A DNA stretch of 64,000 nucleotides from Azotobacter bryophylli (lineage in GTDB: Bacteria > Pseudomonadota > Gammaproteobacteria > Pseudomonadales > Pseudomonadaceae), in NCBI RefSeq assembly GCF_042643485.1, contig NZ_JBHRSJ010000012.1:431969-495968 (forward strand). Reading direction: 5' to 3'. Of the stretch, positions 35,622 to 42,943 are shown in pieces; positions within the stretch are counted from its first letter, which is position 1, and every line of letters starts with the position of its first letter. The notes beneath the pieces are model-generated. The model was not told where the DNA came from. It was given only the letters and a program-made list of their open reading frames with translations, and searched no databases. A program made the position numbers and the translations under genes.

Positions 35622-35720
35622 CGCCCGCCTTTTCCGGAACGACAGTCGCAAACCCGACAATGTCGCACTCGCCGCCCCGGCCGATCGCCCGCAGCCCGCA
35701 TGGCGCGCGGGCCGGGGCAG

Positions 35721-35736
35721 TGGTACTAGTCTTGCA
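35721..35736 (+). promoter_or_regulatory. Sigma-54 promoter of the NifX-like operon
   Basis: TGGTACTAGTCTTGCA matches the RpoN consensus TGGCACG-N4-TTGCA closely: GG at 35722-35723, GC at 35734-35735, with the obligatory ten bases between. The first gene starts 33 bases after it. No TGT-N10-ACA NifA site was found from 35521 to 35720, so the activator is unknown. Confidence 0.78.
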
Positions 35737-35769
35737 AAATTCCCCCGGACTACCCGAGTGTGCCCATTC

Positions 35770-37440
35770 ATGCCGATCCAGATAGCCGATTCCGCCGCCG
35801 ACCTGGCGGTCGTGCGGGACTACCACCAGCGCACCAAGCACCGCTTCGAAGCCTATGCGGCCGGCCCCGGCACCCTGGACTGGGACGAGCAGCCGGCGCC
35901 GTTCCGCCATTTCGTCGGCGCCCCCCAGGTGCGGCTGCCGCGCCTGTCCCGGCAGGCCCCCGACACGGCCCTGCAGCGCGCCCTGCAGCGGCCGTTCGCC
36001 GCACTCGACGAACCGGGCCTGGCGCCCCTGCCGCCCGACCTGGAGAGCATCGGCGCCCTGCTGCAGCTGTCGCTCGGACTGACCGCCTGGAAAAGCTACG
36101 GCCCGGACCGCTGGGCGGTACGCGCCAATCCCTCCAGCGGCAATCTGCACCCGACCGAGGCCTACCTGCTGCTCGCCGGCATCGACGGCCTGGCCGACGG
36201 GCTCTACCACTACCGGCCGGAAGACCATGCCCTCGAACTGCGCGCCGCCCACATGGCCGCCGGTGGCGGCCCGCGCCTGGCCATCCTGCTGACCTCGGTG
36301 ATGTGGCGCGAAGCCTGGAAGTACGGCGAGCGCGCCTTCCGCTACTGCCAGCTGGACACCGGCCATGCCGCCGGCGCCCTGCGCTATGCCGCCGCGAGCC
36401 TCGGCTGGCGGCTGGCCGAGCAGCCGCAGGTGGGCAGCGATACCCTGGCGCGGCTGGCCGGCATCGACCGGCTGGCGGAATTCCCGGCCCGGCGCCGCGC
36501 CGAGACGGAGGTGGAGGAAGCGGAGATCCTGCTGGCGGTGGGCTTCGACGCGGCAGCGCCAACCCCGCTGGCGCCCGCCGAACTGTGCGCCCTGGCCGAG
36601 ACCGCCCGCTGGCACGGTATGGCTTCGACCATCGACCGCCATCCCATGTACGGCTGGCCGGTGATCGCCGAGGTGGCACGGGCCACCCGCCGCGCCGACG
36701 GCCAGCCGCAAGCGCCCGCCGCCCTGCCGCCGGCCCCGCCGCGGCCGGCCGGCATGGCGCAGAAGCCGGTGCGCCAGCTGCTGAGCGAGCGGCGCAGCGC
36801 CCAGCGCTTCGACCACCGCCACGTCATGCCCCTCGCCCAGTTCGCGGCCATCCTCGCCCGCCTGCTGCCGGCCGCCGGCCTGCCCTGGGATACCTTCGGC
36901 GAAACGCCGCGCGCGGCGCTGGCGCTGTTCGTCTCGCGGGTCGAGGGATTGCAGCCGGGCCTCTATCTGCTGCCGCGCAGCAAGGCCCAGCAGGTCGCCC
37001 TGCTCAAACTGCTGGGCGAGCGCTTCCAGCCCGAGCCGGTGCCCGGCGTCGACGGGCTGCTACGCCTGAGCCTCTTCGAGCCCGCCGTGCTGCAGCGCAT
37101 CGCCCGCGGCCTGCACTGCCACCAGGAACTGGCCGCCAACGCCTGCTTCGCCCTCGGCATGCTCAGCGAATTCGACGCGGCCCTGGCCGGCGGCCCGGCC
37201 GCTTACCGGAGCCTGTACCGCGAGGCCGGGCTGATCGGCCAGGCGCTCTATCTCGAGGCCGAGGCCCAGGGCCTGCGCGGCACCGGCATCGGCTGCTTCT
37301 TCGACGACCCGGTGCACGACCTACTCGGCCTGGCCGGCAGCGCCTGGCAGAGCCTCTATCACTTCACCGTCGGCCGGCCGCTGGACGACCCGCGCATCGA
37401 GTCCGCCCCGGCCTATGCCGACGACCCTTCCCCCCGATGA
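35770..37440 (+). CDS. SagB/ThcOx-type tandem nitroreductase-fold protein
   Basis: About 556 residues with two nitroreductase-fold halves. The first (about 70-275) shows RANPSSGNLHPTEAYLL and YCQLDTGHAAGALRYAAASLGW; the second (about 330-550) shows LLSERRSAQRFDHRHVMPL, the aromatic/helical segment ending GLIGQALYLEAEAQGLRGTGIG, and FDDPVHDLLGL. These are FMN-binding marks of SagB-type dehydrogenases. Known SagB enzymes oxidise azolines in peptides, but no precursor peptide or cyclodehydratase is nearby. It is the first gene after the sigma-54 promoter and its stop overlaps an ATG of the next frame, pointing to one operon. Substrate unknown. Confidence 0.82.
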   Translation: MPIQIADSAADLAVVRDYHQRTKHRFEAYAAGPGTLDWDEQPAPFRHFVGAPQVRLPRLSRQAPDTALQRALQRPFAALDEPGLAPLPPDLESIGALLQLSLGLTAWKSYGPDRWAVRANPSSGNLHPTEAYLLLAGIDGLADGLYHYRPEDHALELRAAHMAAGGGPRLAILLTSVMWREAWKYGERAFRYCQLDTGHAAGALRYAAASLGWRLAEQPQVGSDTLARLAGIDRLAEFPARRRAETEVEEAEILLAVGFDAAAPTPLAPAELCALAETARWHGMASTIDRHPMYGWPVIAEVARATRRADGQPQAPAALPPAPPRPAGMAQKPVRQLLSERRSAQRFDHRHVMPLAQFAAILARLLPAAGLPWDTFGETPRAALALFVSRVEGLQPGLYLLPRSKAQQVALLKLLGERFQPEPVPGVDGLLRLSLFEPAVLQRIARGLHCHQELAANACFALGMLSEFDAALAGGPAAYRSLYREAGLIGQALYLEAEAQGLRGTGIGCFFDDPVHDLLGLAGSAWQSLYHFTVGRPLDDPRIESAPAYADDPSPR

Positions 37441-37454
37441 CGGCGGAGATACCC

Positions 37455-38246
37455 ATGGCGACAACCGAACGGATTCCCTACCAATGCCTCTCCGCGGCCG
37501 AGGCCGCAGCCCTGATCCGCGCCGAACCCGACCTCAAGCTGTTCGACGTGCGCGACCTGCACAGCTACCAGCAGGAGCACCTGGACGGCGCCATGCACCT
37601 CTCCGAGGACCGCCTGCCGCTCTGGCTTGGCCGCCTGCCGAAGGAGGCCCCGGTGCTGGTCTACTGCTACCACGGCAATTCCAGCAAGACCTTCGCCCAG
37701 ACGTTCAGCGACTTCCGCTTCGCCCGCGTCTACAGCGTCGACGGCGGCTACCGGCCGCTGGCCACCGCCCTGGCCGCACCGGCCGCGCCGGAGCCGACCG
37801 CCGACCTCAGCCCGGCCCTGGCGGCCTTCCTCCTCGACTGGGACTTCGATCCCAAGGACCTCAACGCCAGGCGCCTGCACGGCCTGACCCCGTTGATGCG
37901 CGCCGCGCTGCAGGGCCAGGGCGAGATCGTCCGGGAACTGCTGGCCCTCGGCGTCGACCTCCACGCCCGCAATGACGACGGCAACACCGCCCTCTGGCTG
38001 GCCTGCGTGTCCCGCGACGCCGGCCTCGTGCGCGAGCTGATCGCCGCCGGCATCGAGCTGGACAACCGCAACGACGCCGGCTCCACCGCGCTGATGTACA
38101 CCGCCTCCAGCGACCGCCCGGAGCTGCTCGAACTGCTGCTCGAGGCCGGTGCCGATCCGCAGGTGCGCAACTTCGACGACATGCGCGCGGTGGAGCTGGC
38201 GGCCTCGCGGGCCTGCCTGAAGCTGCTCCGGCATACCGCCGCATGA
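37455..38246 (+). CDS. Rhodanese-ankyrin fusion protein
   Basis: A 263-residue cytosolic protein. Residues about 8-105 form a GlpE-like rhodanese domain with the active-site loop VYCYHGNSSKT (catalytic Cys present) and DVRDLHSYQQEHLDGA. Residues about 125-260 hold about four ankyrin repeats (GLTPLMRAALQGQGEIVRELLALG, GNTALWLACVSRDAGLVRELIAAG, GSTALMYTASSDRPELLELLLEAG). A sulfur-transfer domain fused to a protein-binding scaffold suggests sulfur delivery to a partner. The ATG at 37455 has GGAG six bases upstream; an ATG at 37437 overlaps the previous stop and is the alternative. Confidence 0.88.
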   Translation: MATTERIPYQCLSAAEAAALIRAEPDLKLFDVRDLHSYQQEHLDGAMHLSEDRLPLWLGRLPKEAPVLVYCYHGNSSKTFAQTFSDFRFARVYSVDGGYRPLATALAAPAAPEPTADLSPALAAFLLDWDFDPKDLNARRLHGLTPLMRAALQGQGEIVRELLALGVDLHARNDDGNTALWLACVSRDAGLVRELIAAGIELDNRNDAGSTALMYTASSDRPELLELLLEAGADPQVRNFDDMRAVELAASRACLKLLRHTAA

Positions 38247-38605
38247 CCGCCTTCCCGCTGAAGCTGGCGGTGGCCAGCAAGGAAGGCCGGGCGATCAGCG
38301 AGCACTTCGGCCACGCCAAGCGCTTCGCCATTTACGCGGTCGCACCGGACAGCTGCCGCCTGCTGGAAACCCGCGAGGTGGAGCACTACTGCCTGGGCAA
38401 CAGCTCCAGCCAGAGCGCCATGGCCGGCATCCTCGAAGCGATCAGGGACTGCCAGGCGGTGTTCGTCGCCAAGATCGGCGACGGGCCGACGGAGAAACTG
38501 GCGGCCATCGGCGTGCGCGCCGTCTCGGGCTACGCCTGGGAAGCCATCGAGGAGTCCCTGCTCGACTACGCCCGACGCCTCGCCGCCGGCGAGGTCCCGG
38601 CATGA
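38243..38605 (+). CDS. NifX / NifB C-terminal-type dinitrogenase cofactor-binding domain protein
   Basis: A 120-residue single-domain protein of the dinitrogenase iron-molybdenum cofactor family. LAVASKEGRAISEHFGHAKRFAIY, REVEHYCLG, ILEAIRDCQAVFVAKIGDGPTEKL and VSGYAWEAIEESLLDYAR closely follow the pattern of the NifB C-terminal domain, NifX and NafY, which carry NifB-co or FeMo-co. The HFGHA His and the YC Cys are likely cluster ligands. It overlaps both neighbours by four bases (ATGA), so it is translationally coupled. No nif structural genes lie in this window, so the link to nitrogenase is inferred. Confidence 0.9.
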   Translation: MTAFPLKLAVASKEGRAISEHFGHAKRFAIYAVAPDSCRLLETREVEHYCLGNSSSQSAMAGILEAIRDCQAVFVAKIGDGPTEKLAAIGVRAVSGYAWEAIEESLLDYARRLAAGEVPA

Positions 38606-38970
38606 CGCCCGCGCAGGTCGCCGACTGGCTGCGGGCCAATCCCCTGACGCCGATCCAGGTGGACTGCGCCACGGCGGTGATGCTCAAGATCCTCGACGGC
38701 AAATGCAAGATGCGTCCGACCGAGAAGCAGGTCATGGCGCTGCTCTACGACGCGATCCGAACGCAGCCGGGCGAACGCCTGGATCCCGCCGTGCACGAGC
38801 TGATCCGGGAGGCTCGCGCGCGGCTCGACGACGCCATGAGGGAGCGCGTCTACGAGCAGCGCGTGCTGGCCGAAACGGTCATCTCGCGGCCGGTGATGAA
38901 AGGCTTCAAGGCAGCGATCCGCGAACGGGGTCTGCTCAACCCCCGGCACGATCAGGAGGAAGCCGACTGA
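38602..38970 (+). CDS. Unknown 122-residue protein in the NifX-like operon
   Basis: I do not recognise this family. The protein is soluble, charged and predicted helical throughout. It has two Cys residues eleven... to thirteen positions apart region-wise in the first third (VDCATAVM and DGKCKMRP) and a C-terminal helix rich in Arg, Glu and Lys (RARLDDAMRERVYEQRVLAET). It starts in a four-base overlap with the NifX-like gene and its stop shares a base with the GST start, so it is a genuine operon member. A role in cofactor or redox handling would be a guess from context only. Confidence 0.75.
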   Translation: MTPAQVADWLRANPLTPIQVDCATAVMLKILDGKCKMRPTEKQVMALLYDAIRTQPGERLDPAVHELIREARARLDDAMRERVYEQRVLAETVISRPVMKGFKAAIRERGLLNPRHDQEEAD

Positions 38971-39593
38971 TGAAGTTCTACATGACGCCCGGTTCCTGCA
39001 GCACGGGCATCCACATCCTGCTGGAAGAACTGGAGCTGGTGTTCGAAGCCCATGTCGTCAACCTGCCGGCCGGCGACCACCTCAAGCCGGAATACCTGGC
39101 GATCAACCCCAAGGGCACCATCCCCAGCCTGGTGCTGGACGACGGCAGCCCCCTCACCGACTTCCAGTCCATCGCCTGGTGGCTGGCCTGCAACTACCCG
39201 CGCGGCAAGCTGCTGCCGGAAACCACCGAGGCCGAGACGCGGGTGCGCGAGGTGATGGAGTACGTCACCCAGCACCTGCACGGCCAGGGCTTCACCCGCA
39301 TTTTCACCACCGAGCGCTACAGCGCCGACCCGGCCGAGCACGCCGCGATCCGGACCCGCGGCCGGGAGATCGTCGACCGGGGCTTCGCCGGGCTGGACCC
39401 GCGGCTGGCCGGGCAGGAATACGTCACCGGGCGCTTCGGCATCGCCGACTGCGCGCTGTTCTACGTCGAGTTCTGGGCCCAGCGCATCGGCATCCCCCTG
39501 CCGCCCAACTGCCGCGACCACTACCGGCGGCTGCTGCAGCGCCGGGCGGTGCGCCAGGTGCTCGAGGAAGAGGGCTACCGCTCGCTGCTCTAG
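38970..39593 (+). CDS. Glutathione S-transferase family protein
   Basis: A 207-residue GST. The thioredoxin-like N-terminal domain (about 1-80) shows MKFYMTPGSCSTGIHILLEE with Ser/Cys in the active-site position, NPKGTIPSLVLDDG with the cis-Pro, and the DFQSIAWWLA helix that binds the glutathione carboxylate. The C-terminal helical domain (about 90-205) contains YVTGRFGIADCALFYVEFW, the conserved folding motif. AGGAGG precedes the ATG. It ends the sigma-54 operon and its stop overlaps the convergent pqqE stop. Confidence 0.9.
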   Translation: MKFYMTPGSCSTGIHILLEELELVFEAHVVNLPAGDHLKPEYLAINPKGTIPSLVLDDGSPLTDFQSIAWWLACNYPRGKLLPETTEAETRVREVMEYVTQHLHGQGFTRIFTTERYSADPAEHAAIRTRGREIVDRGFAGLDPRLAGQEYVTGRFGIADCALFYVEFWAQRIGIPLPPNCRDHYRRLLQRRAVRQVLEEEGYRSLL

Positions 39594-40747
39594 CGGGCCC
39601 TGGCGATCAGCCGGGAGGTCCGGGCGTTGCGCAGGATCAGCCGGTCCGCGGCGGATGGGGTCCGCTCCGCTTCCCGGCGGGCGGCGAGGATTTTGTCGTG
39701 GTGCGGCGACTTGCTGCACACCGGGTCGGCGTTGCTGGCGTCGCCGCTGAGCAGGAAGGCCTGGCAGCGGCAGCCGCCGAAGTCCCGCTCCCGCTCGGCG
39801 CAGGAGCGGCAGGGCTCGGGCATCCAGTCGAAGCCGCGGAAGCGGTTGAAGGCGGGGGAGTCGTACCAGATGTGCTTCAGGCCGTATTCGCGCACGTTGG
39901 GAAATTCGAGGGGCAACTGCCGCGCGCTGTGGCAGGGCAGCGCGGTGCCGTCCGGGGCGATGGCGAGGAACAGGCTGCCCCAGCCGTGCATACAGGCCTT
40001 GGGCCGCTCCTCGTGGTAGTCCGGGACGACGAAGATCAGCCTGCACGGATGCCGCCGCGCCGCCAGCTTCGCCCGCCACTCGCCGGTGATGCGCTCGGCC
40101 CGCGCCAGCTGCTCCCGGCTCGGCAGGAGCCCGGCGCGGTTGAGCCGAGCCCAGCCGTAGAACTGGCAGGTGGCGAGCTCGACGGCATCGGCCTCCAGCT
40201 CCAGGCACAGCTCGATGATGCGGCCGATGTCGTCGATGTTGTGCCGGTGGACGACGACGTTGAGCACCATGGGCAAGCCGCGGGCCCTGACCGCGCGGGC
40301 CATGGCCAGCTTGCGGGCGAAGGCCCGGCGCGAACCGGCAAGGCGGTCGTTCAGCGCCTCGTCGGCGGCCTGCAGGCTGATCTGGACGTGATCCAGGCCG
40401 GCCGCGGCGAAGGCGTCCAGGCGCGCTTCGCCCAGGCCGATGCCGGAGGTGATCAGGTTGGTGTAATAGCCGAGCTCATGGGCAGCCCGGATCAGCTCGA
40501 CCAGGTCCCGGCGCAGCAGCGGTTCGCCGCCGGAGAAGCCGAGCTGCGCCGCGCCCAGCTCGCGGGCCTGGCGCAACGCCTCGATCCACTGCGCGGTGGA
40601 CAGCTCCTCGCCCTGGCCGGCGAAATCCAGCGGGTTGGAGCAATACGGGCACTGCAGCGGGCAGCGGTAGGTCAGCTCGGCCAGCAGCCAGAGCGGCGGG
40701 CCAGGCGCGAAAGCGGGCTCAGCGCAGTTCGATCCAGAAGCGTTCAC
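39590..40747 (-). CDS. pqqE: PQQ biosynthesis radical SAM enzyme PqqE
   Basis: A 385-residue radical SAM protein that forms the Glu-Tyr carbon-carbon cross-link in PqqA. The radical SAM motif is TYRCPLQCPYCSNP; the SPASM-type C-terminal region shows CMHGWGS, CRSCAERERDFGGCRCQAF and DPVCSKSPHH, with Cys ligands for auxiliary clusters. The start is a GTG at 40747 inside pqqD, overlapping it by 29 bases with GGAGGT about seven bases upstream. Last gene of the pqq order. Confidence 0.96.
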   Translation of the reverse strand: MNASGSNCAEPAFAPGPPLWLLAELTYRCPLQCPYCSNPLDFAGQGEELSTAQWIEALRQARELGAAQLGFSGGEPLLRRDLVELIRAAHELGYYTNLITSGIGLGEARLDAFAAAGLDHVQISLQAADEALNDRLAGSRRAFARKLAMARAVRARGLPMVLNVVVHRHNIDDIGRIIELCLELEADAVELATCQFYGWARLNRAGLLPSREQLARAERITGEWRAKLAARRHPCRLIFVVPDYHEERPKACMHGWGSLFLAIAPDGTALPCHSARQLPLEFPNVREYGLKHIWYDSPAFNRFRGFDWMPEPCRSCAERERDFGGCRCQAFLLSGDASNADPVCSKSPHHDKILAARREAERTPSAADRLILRNARTSRLIARAR

Positions 40748-41003
40748 GGGCCACCTCCAGGAATTCCAGGATGTCCGCCTCGATGCCCCCGGCCTCGGGG
40801 AAGCGCCGGGCCAGTTCGTCGACGATGGCGGCGACGCTGCGCCGGCCGTCCACCCGTTCGAGGATCGCCCCGGCGCTGTCGTTGAGCCGGACCATGCCCT
40901 CGGGGTAGAGCAGCACGTGGCAGCCCTGCGCCGGCTCCCACTGGAAGCGGAAACCGCGGCGCAGCGCCGGGACCTTGTCCAGGCGTTCGTCGTGCGCGCT
41001 CAC
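40719..41003 (-). CDS. pqqD: PqqA-binding chaperone PqqD
   Basis: A 94-residue RRE-type peptide-binding protein that presents PqqA to PqqE. Typical elements are PALRRGFRFQWEPAQGCHVLLYPEGMVRLNDSA in pieces, ILERVDGRRSVAAIVDEL and the terminal helix ILEFLEVARERFWIEL. It starts at a GTG at 41003 that overlaps the pqqC stop (GTGA). The next longer frame start lies inside pqqC and is rejected. Confidence 0.94.
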   Translation of the reverse strand: MSAHDERLDKVPALRRGFRFQWEPAQGCHVLLYPEGMVRLNDSAGAILERVDGRRSVAAIVDELARRFPEAGGIEADILEFLEVARERFWIELR

Positions 41004-41752
41004 GGGGCGATCCCCCGGTGCCAGACACGCTCGGCGGTCACCGTGTGGTACGGCGGGCGGCCCAGTTCGTAGGCCATGCTCAGGGCGTCGAGCAGGCTCC
41101 AGAGCACGTCCAGCTTGAACTGCAGGATCTCCAGCATGCGCTCCTGGGACTCGCGGCTGCGACAGTGCTCGAGGACGATGCGCAGGCCGTGCCCGGCGTC
41201 CCGGCGCGCCTCGCCCAGGCGGCGGCGGAAGTAGTCGTAGCCGCCCGGCTCGATCCAGGGGTAGTGGCGCGGCCAGCCGTCCAGGCGCGACTGGTGGATC
41301 TGCGGGGCGAACAGCTCGGTCAGCGAGCTGCCGGCGGCCTCCTGCCAGCTGGCGCGGCGGGCGAAATCGACGTAGGCGTCGACGGCGAAGCGCACGCCGG
41401 GCAGCACCAGCTCCTCGGACAGCACCTGCCCGCGCTCCAGGCCGACCGCCTCGGCCAGGCGCAGCCAGGCCTCGATGCCGCCCTCGCCCTCCTGCGCGCC
41501 GTCCTGCTCGAGGATGCGCCGCAGCCACTGGCGGCGGACCGTGCGGTCCGGGCAGTTGGCGAGGATCGCCGCATCCTTCGTCGGGATGTTGCGCTGATAG
41601 TAATAGCGGTTGGCCACCCAGCCACGGATCTGCTCGCGGCTGGCGCGGCCCTCGTGCATGGCGCGATGGAAGGGATGGTGAATGTGGTAGCAGGCTCCCT
41701 TGGCGCGCAGCGCCTGCTCGAATTCGGCGGGGCTCATGGCGGTCGTGCCCAT
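41000..41752 (-). CDS. pqqC: Pyrroloquinoline-quinone synthase PqqC
   Basis: A 250-residue, cofactor-free oxidase that carries out the last ring closure and eight-electron oxidation to PQQ. Conserved stretches are YHIHHPFHRAMHEG, WVANRYYYQRNIPTKDAAI, YVDFARRASWQEAAGSSLTELFAP, RHYPWIEPGGYDYFRRRL and LSMAYELGRPPYH, which contain the active-site His, Tyr and Arg residues. Length equals that of known PqqC. The start is the ATG at 41752; a second ATG lies five codons in. Confidence 0.97.
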   Translation of the reverse strand: MGTTAMSPAEFEQALRAKGACYHIHHPFHRAMHEGRASREQIRGWVANRYYYQRNIPTKDAAILANCPDRTVRRQWLRRILEQDGAQEGEGGIEAWLRLAEAVGLERGQVLSEELVLPGVRFAVDAYVDFARRASWQEAAGSSLTELFAPQIHQSRLDGWPRHYPWIEPGGYDYFRRRLGEARRDAGHGLRIVLEHCRSRESQERMLEILQFKLDVLWSLLDALSMAYELGRPPYHTVTAERVWHRGIAP

Positions 41753-41816
41753 GTCGGCTCCTGTGGCCAGGGGTGCGCGGACGCACCGGGGTTCGCTGGC
41801 GGCCGGGCCGCCGCGC

Positions 41817-42728
41817 CTACAGCTCGATGCTCATGCCGTCCCAGGCCACCTCGATGCCCCGCCGGTCGAGGAGCGCCCGCTCGGCGGAGGCCTCGTCCAG
41901 GATCGGGTTGGTGTTGTTGATGTGAACGAGCACCCGGCGCACCGCCGGCAGGGCTTCGAGCGCCTCCAGCAGGCCGCCCGGACCGCTCAGGGCCAGGTGG
42001 CCCATCTCGCTGCCGAGCCGGTCGCCGACGCCGCAGCGGCGCAGCTCGTCGTCGTGCCAGAAGGTACCGTCCAGCAGCAGGCAGTCGGCGCCGCGCAGGA
42101 CTTCCCGCAGCGCCGCATCGACCCGGCCCAGGCCCGGGGCGTAGAACAGCCGGCCGCCGCTGCTCGCGTCCTCGACCAGCAGGCCGAGGCTGTCGCCCGG
42201 CTGCGGGGCCCGTCGGCGCGGCGAATACGGCGGCGCGGCGCTGCCCAGCGGCACCGGCGTGAAGCGCAGGGCCGGGCAGGCCGGCACGCGGAACGGGCCG
42301 TCCGGGGCGATGGGGCGCCAGCGCAGGCCGCCGTTCCAATGCGCGAGCAGGGCGAACAGCGGGAAGCCGTCGCTGAGGTCGCGGTGGACCGCCTCGCTGC
42401 ACCAGACGTCCAGGGGACAGCCCTCGCGCAGGCTCAGCAGGCCCGCCGCATGGTCGATCTGCCCGTCCAGCAGCACGACCGCGCCGATCGCCGTGTCGCG
42501 CGGCCGGCGCGCCGGCTGCAGGGCCGGGAAGGACGCCAGCTGGGCGCGGATATCCGGCGAGGCGTTGCACAGCACCCAGGCCGCGCCGTCGTCGGACAGG
42601 GCGACGGACGACTGGGTGCGCGGCCGGGCGTTCAGCCGCCCCTCGCGCAGGCCCCGGCAGTTGCGGCAGTTGCAGTTCCACTGGGGAAAGCCACCGCCGG
42701 CAGCGGAGCCGAGCACCCGGACGAGCAC
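41817..42728 (-). CDS. pqqB: PQQ biosynthesis protein PqqB (metallo-beta-lactamase fold)
   Basis: A 303-residue protein of the metallo-hydrolase fold. LGSAAGGGFPQWNCNCRNC near the N-terminus, LCNASPDIRAQL, DGQIDHAAGLLSLREG (metal His/Asp), LLLDGTFWHDDEL and VLVHINNTNPILDE are diagnostic. It is now thought to hydroxylate the Tyr of the processed peptide. The start is a GTG at 42728, since the known family start immediately precedes VRVLGSAAGGG; it lies 17 bases after the pqqA stop. Confidence 0.94.
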   Translation of the reverse strand: MLVRVLGSAAGGGFPQWNCNCRNCRGLREGRLNARPRTQSSVALSDDGAAWVLCNASPDIRAQLASFPALQPARRPRDTAIGAVVLLDGQIDHAAGLLSLREGCPLDVWCSEAVHRDLSDGFPLFALLAHWNGGLRWRPIAPDGPFRVPACPALRFTPVPLGSAAPPYSPRRRAPQPGDSLGLLVEDASSGGRLFYAPGLGRVDAALREVLRGADCLLLDGTFWHDDELRRCGVGDRLGSEMGHLALSGPGGLLEALEALPAVRRVLVHINNTNPILDEASAERALLDRRGIEVAWDGMSIEL

Positions 42729-42745
42729 GGCAGGCGCGCCGGCGC

Positions 42746-42817
42746 TCAGCGGTTGGCGACGTAGAGGGTGACTTCGAAGCCGATGCGCAGATCGACGAAC
42801 GCGGGTTTGCTCCACAT
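42746..42817 (-). CDS. pqqA: PQQ precursor peptide PqqA
   Basis: A 23-residue ribosomal peptide, MWSKPAFVDLRIGFEVTLYV followed by ANR. The E-x3-Y unit that becomes PQQ is present as Glu15 and Tyr19 in EVTLY. A strong ribosome site (GGAGGAG) lies eight bases before the ATG, as expected for a precursor needed in excess. It lies 17 bases upstream of pqqB and about 125 bases after pqqF, with its own candidate promoter in that gap. Confidence 0.95.
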   Translation of the reverse strand: MWSKPAFVDLRIGFEVTLYVANR

Positions 42818-42839
42818 GGCGGATCTCCTCCTGCTGGCC

Positions 42840-42899
42840 GTCGGCCCGGCGGTTTCCGGCACCGACTCACACAGGAAAGCATTAGTCGGCCCGGCGGTT
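42840..42899. repeat. 15-base direct repeat in the pqqF-pqqA gap
   Basis: GTCGGCCCGGCGGTT occurs at 42840-42854 and 42885-42899, 45 bases start to start. On the minus strand the upstream copy lies within a plausible promoter (TTGAAG, 17 bases, TAATGC), so the pair flanks the likely pqqA transcription start. It may bind a regulator or be a small duplication. Confidence 0.6.
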
Positions 42900-42943
42900 C
42901 TCTTCAACGCCGCGCCGACGGAGCGTCCCTCGCCGCGCCGGCC

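Noticed and set aside
35521..35720. NifA upstream activator site (TGT-N10-ACA) before the sigma-54 promoter
   Set aside because: No such match was found by eye in this stretch, so NifA control is not claimed.
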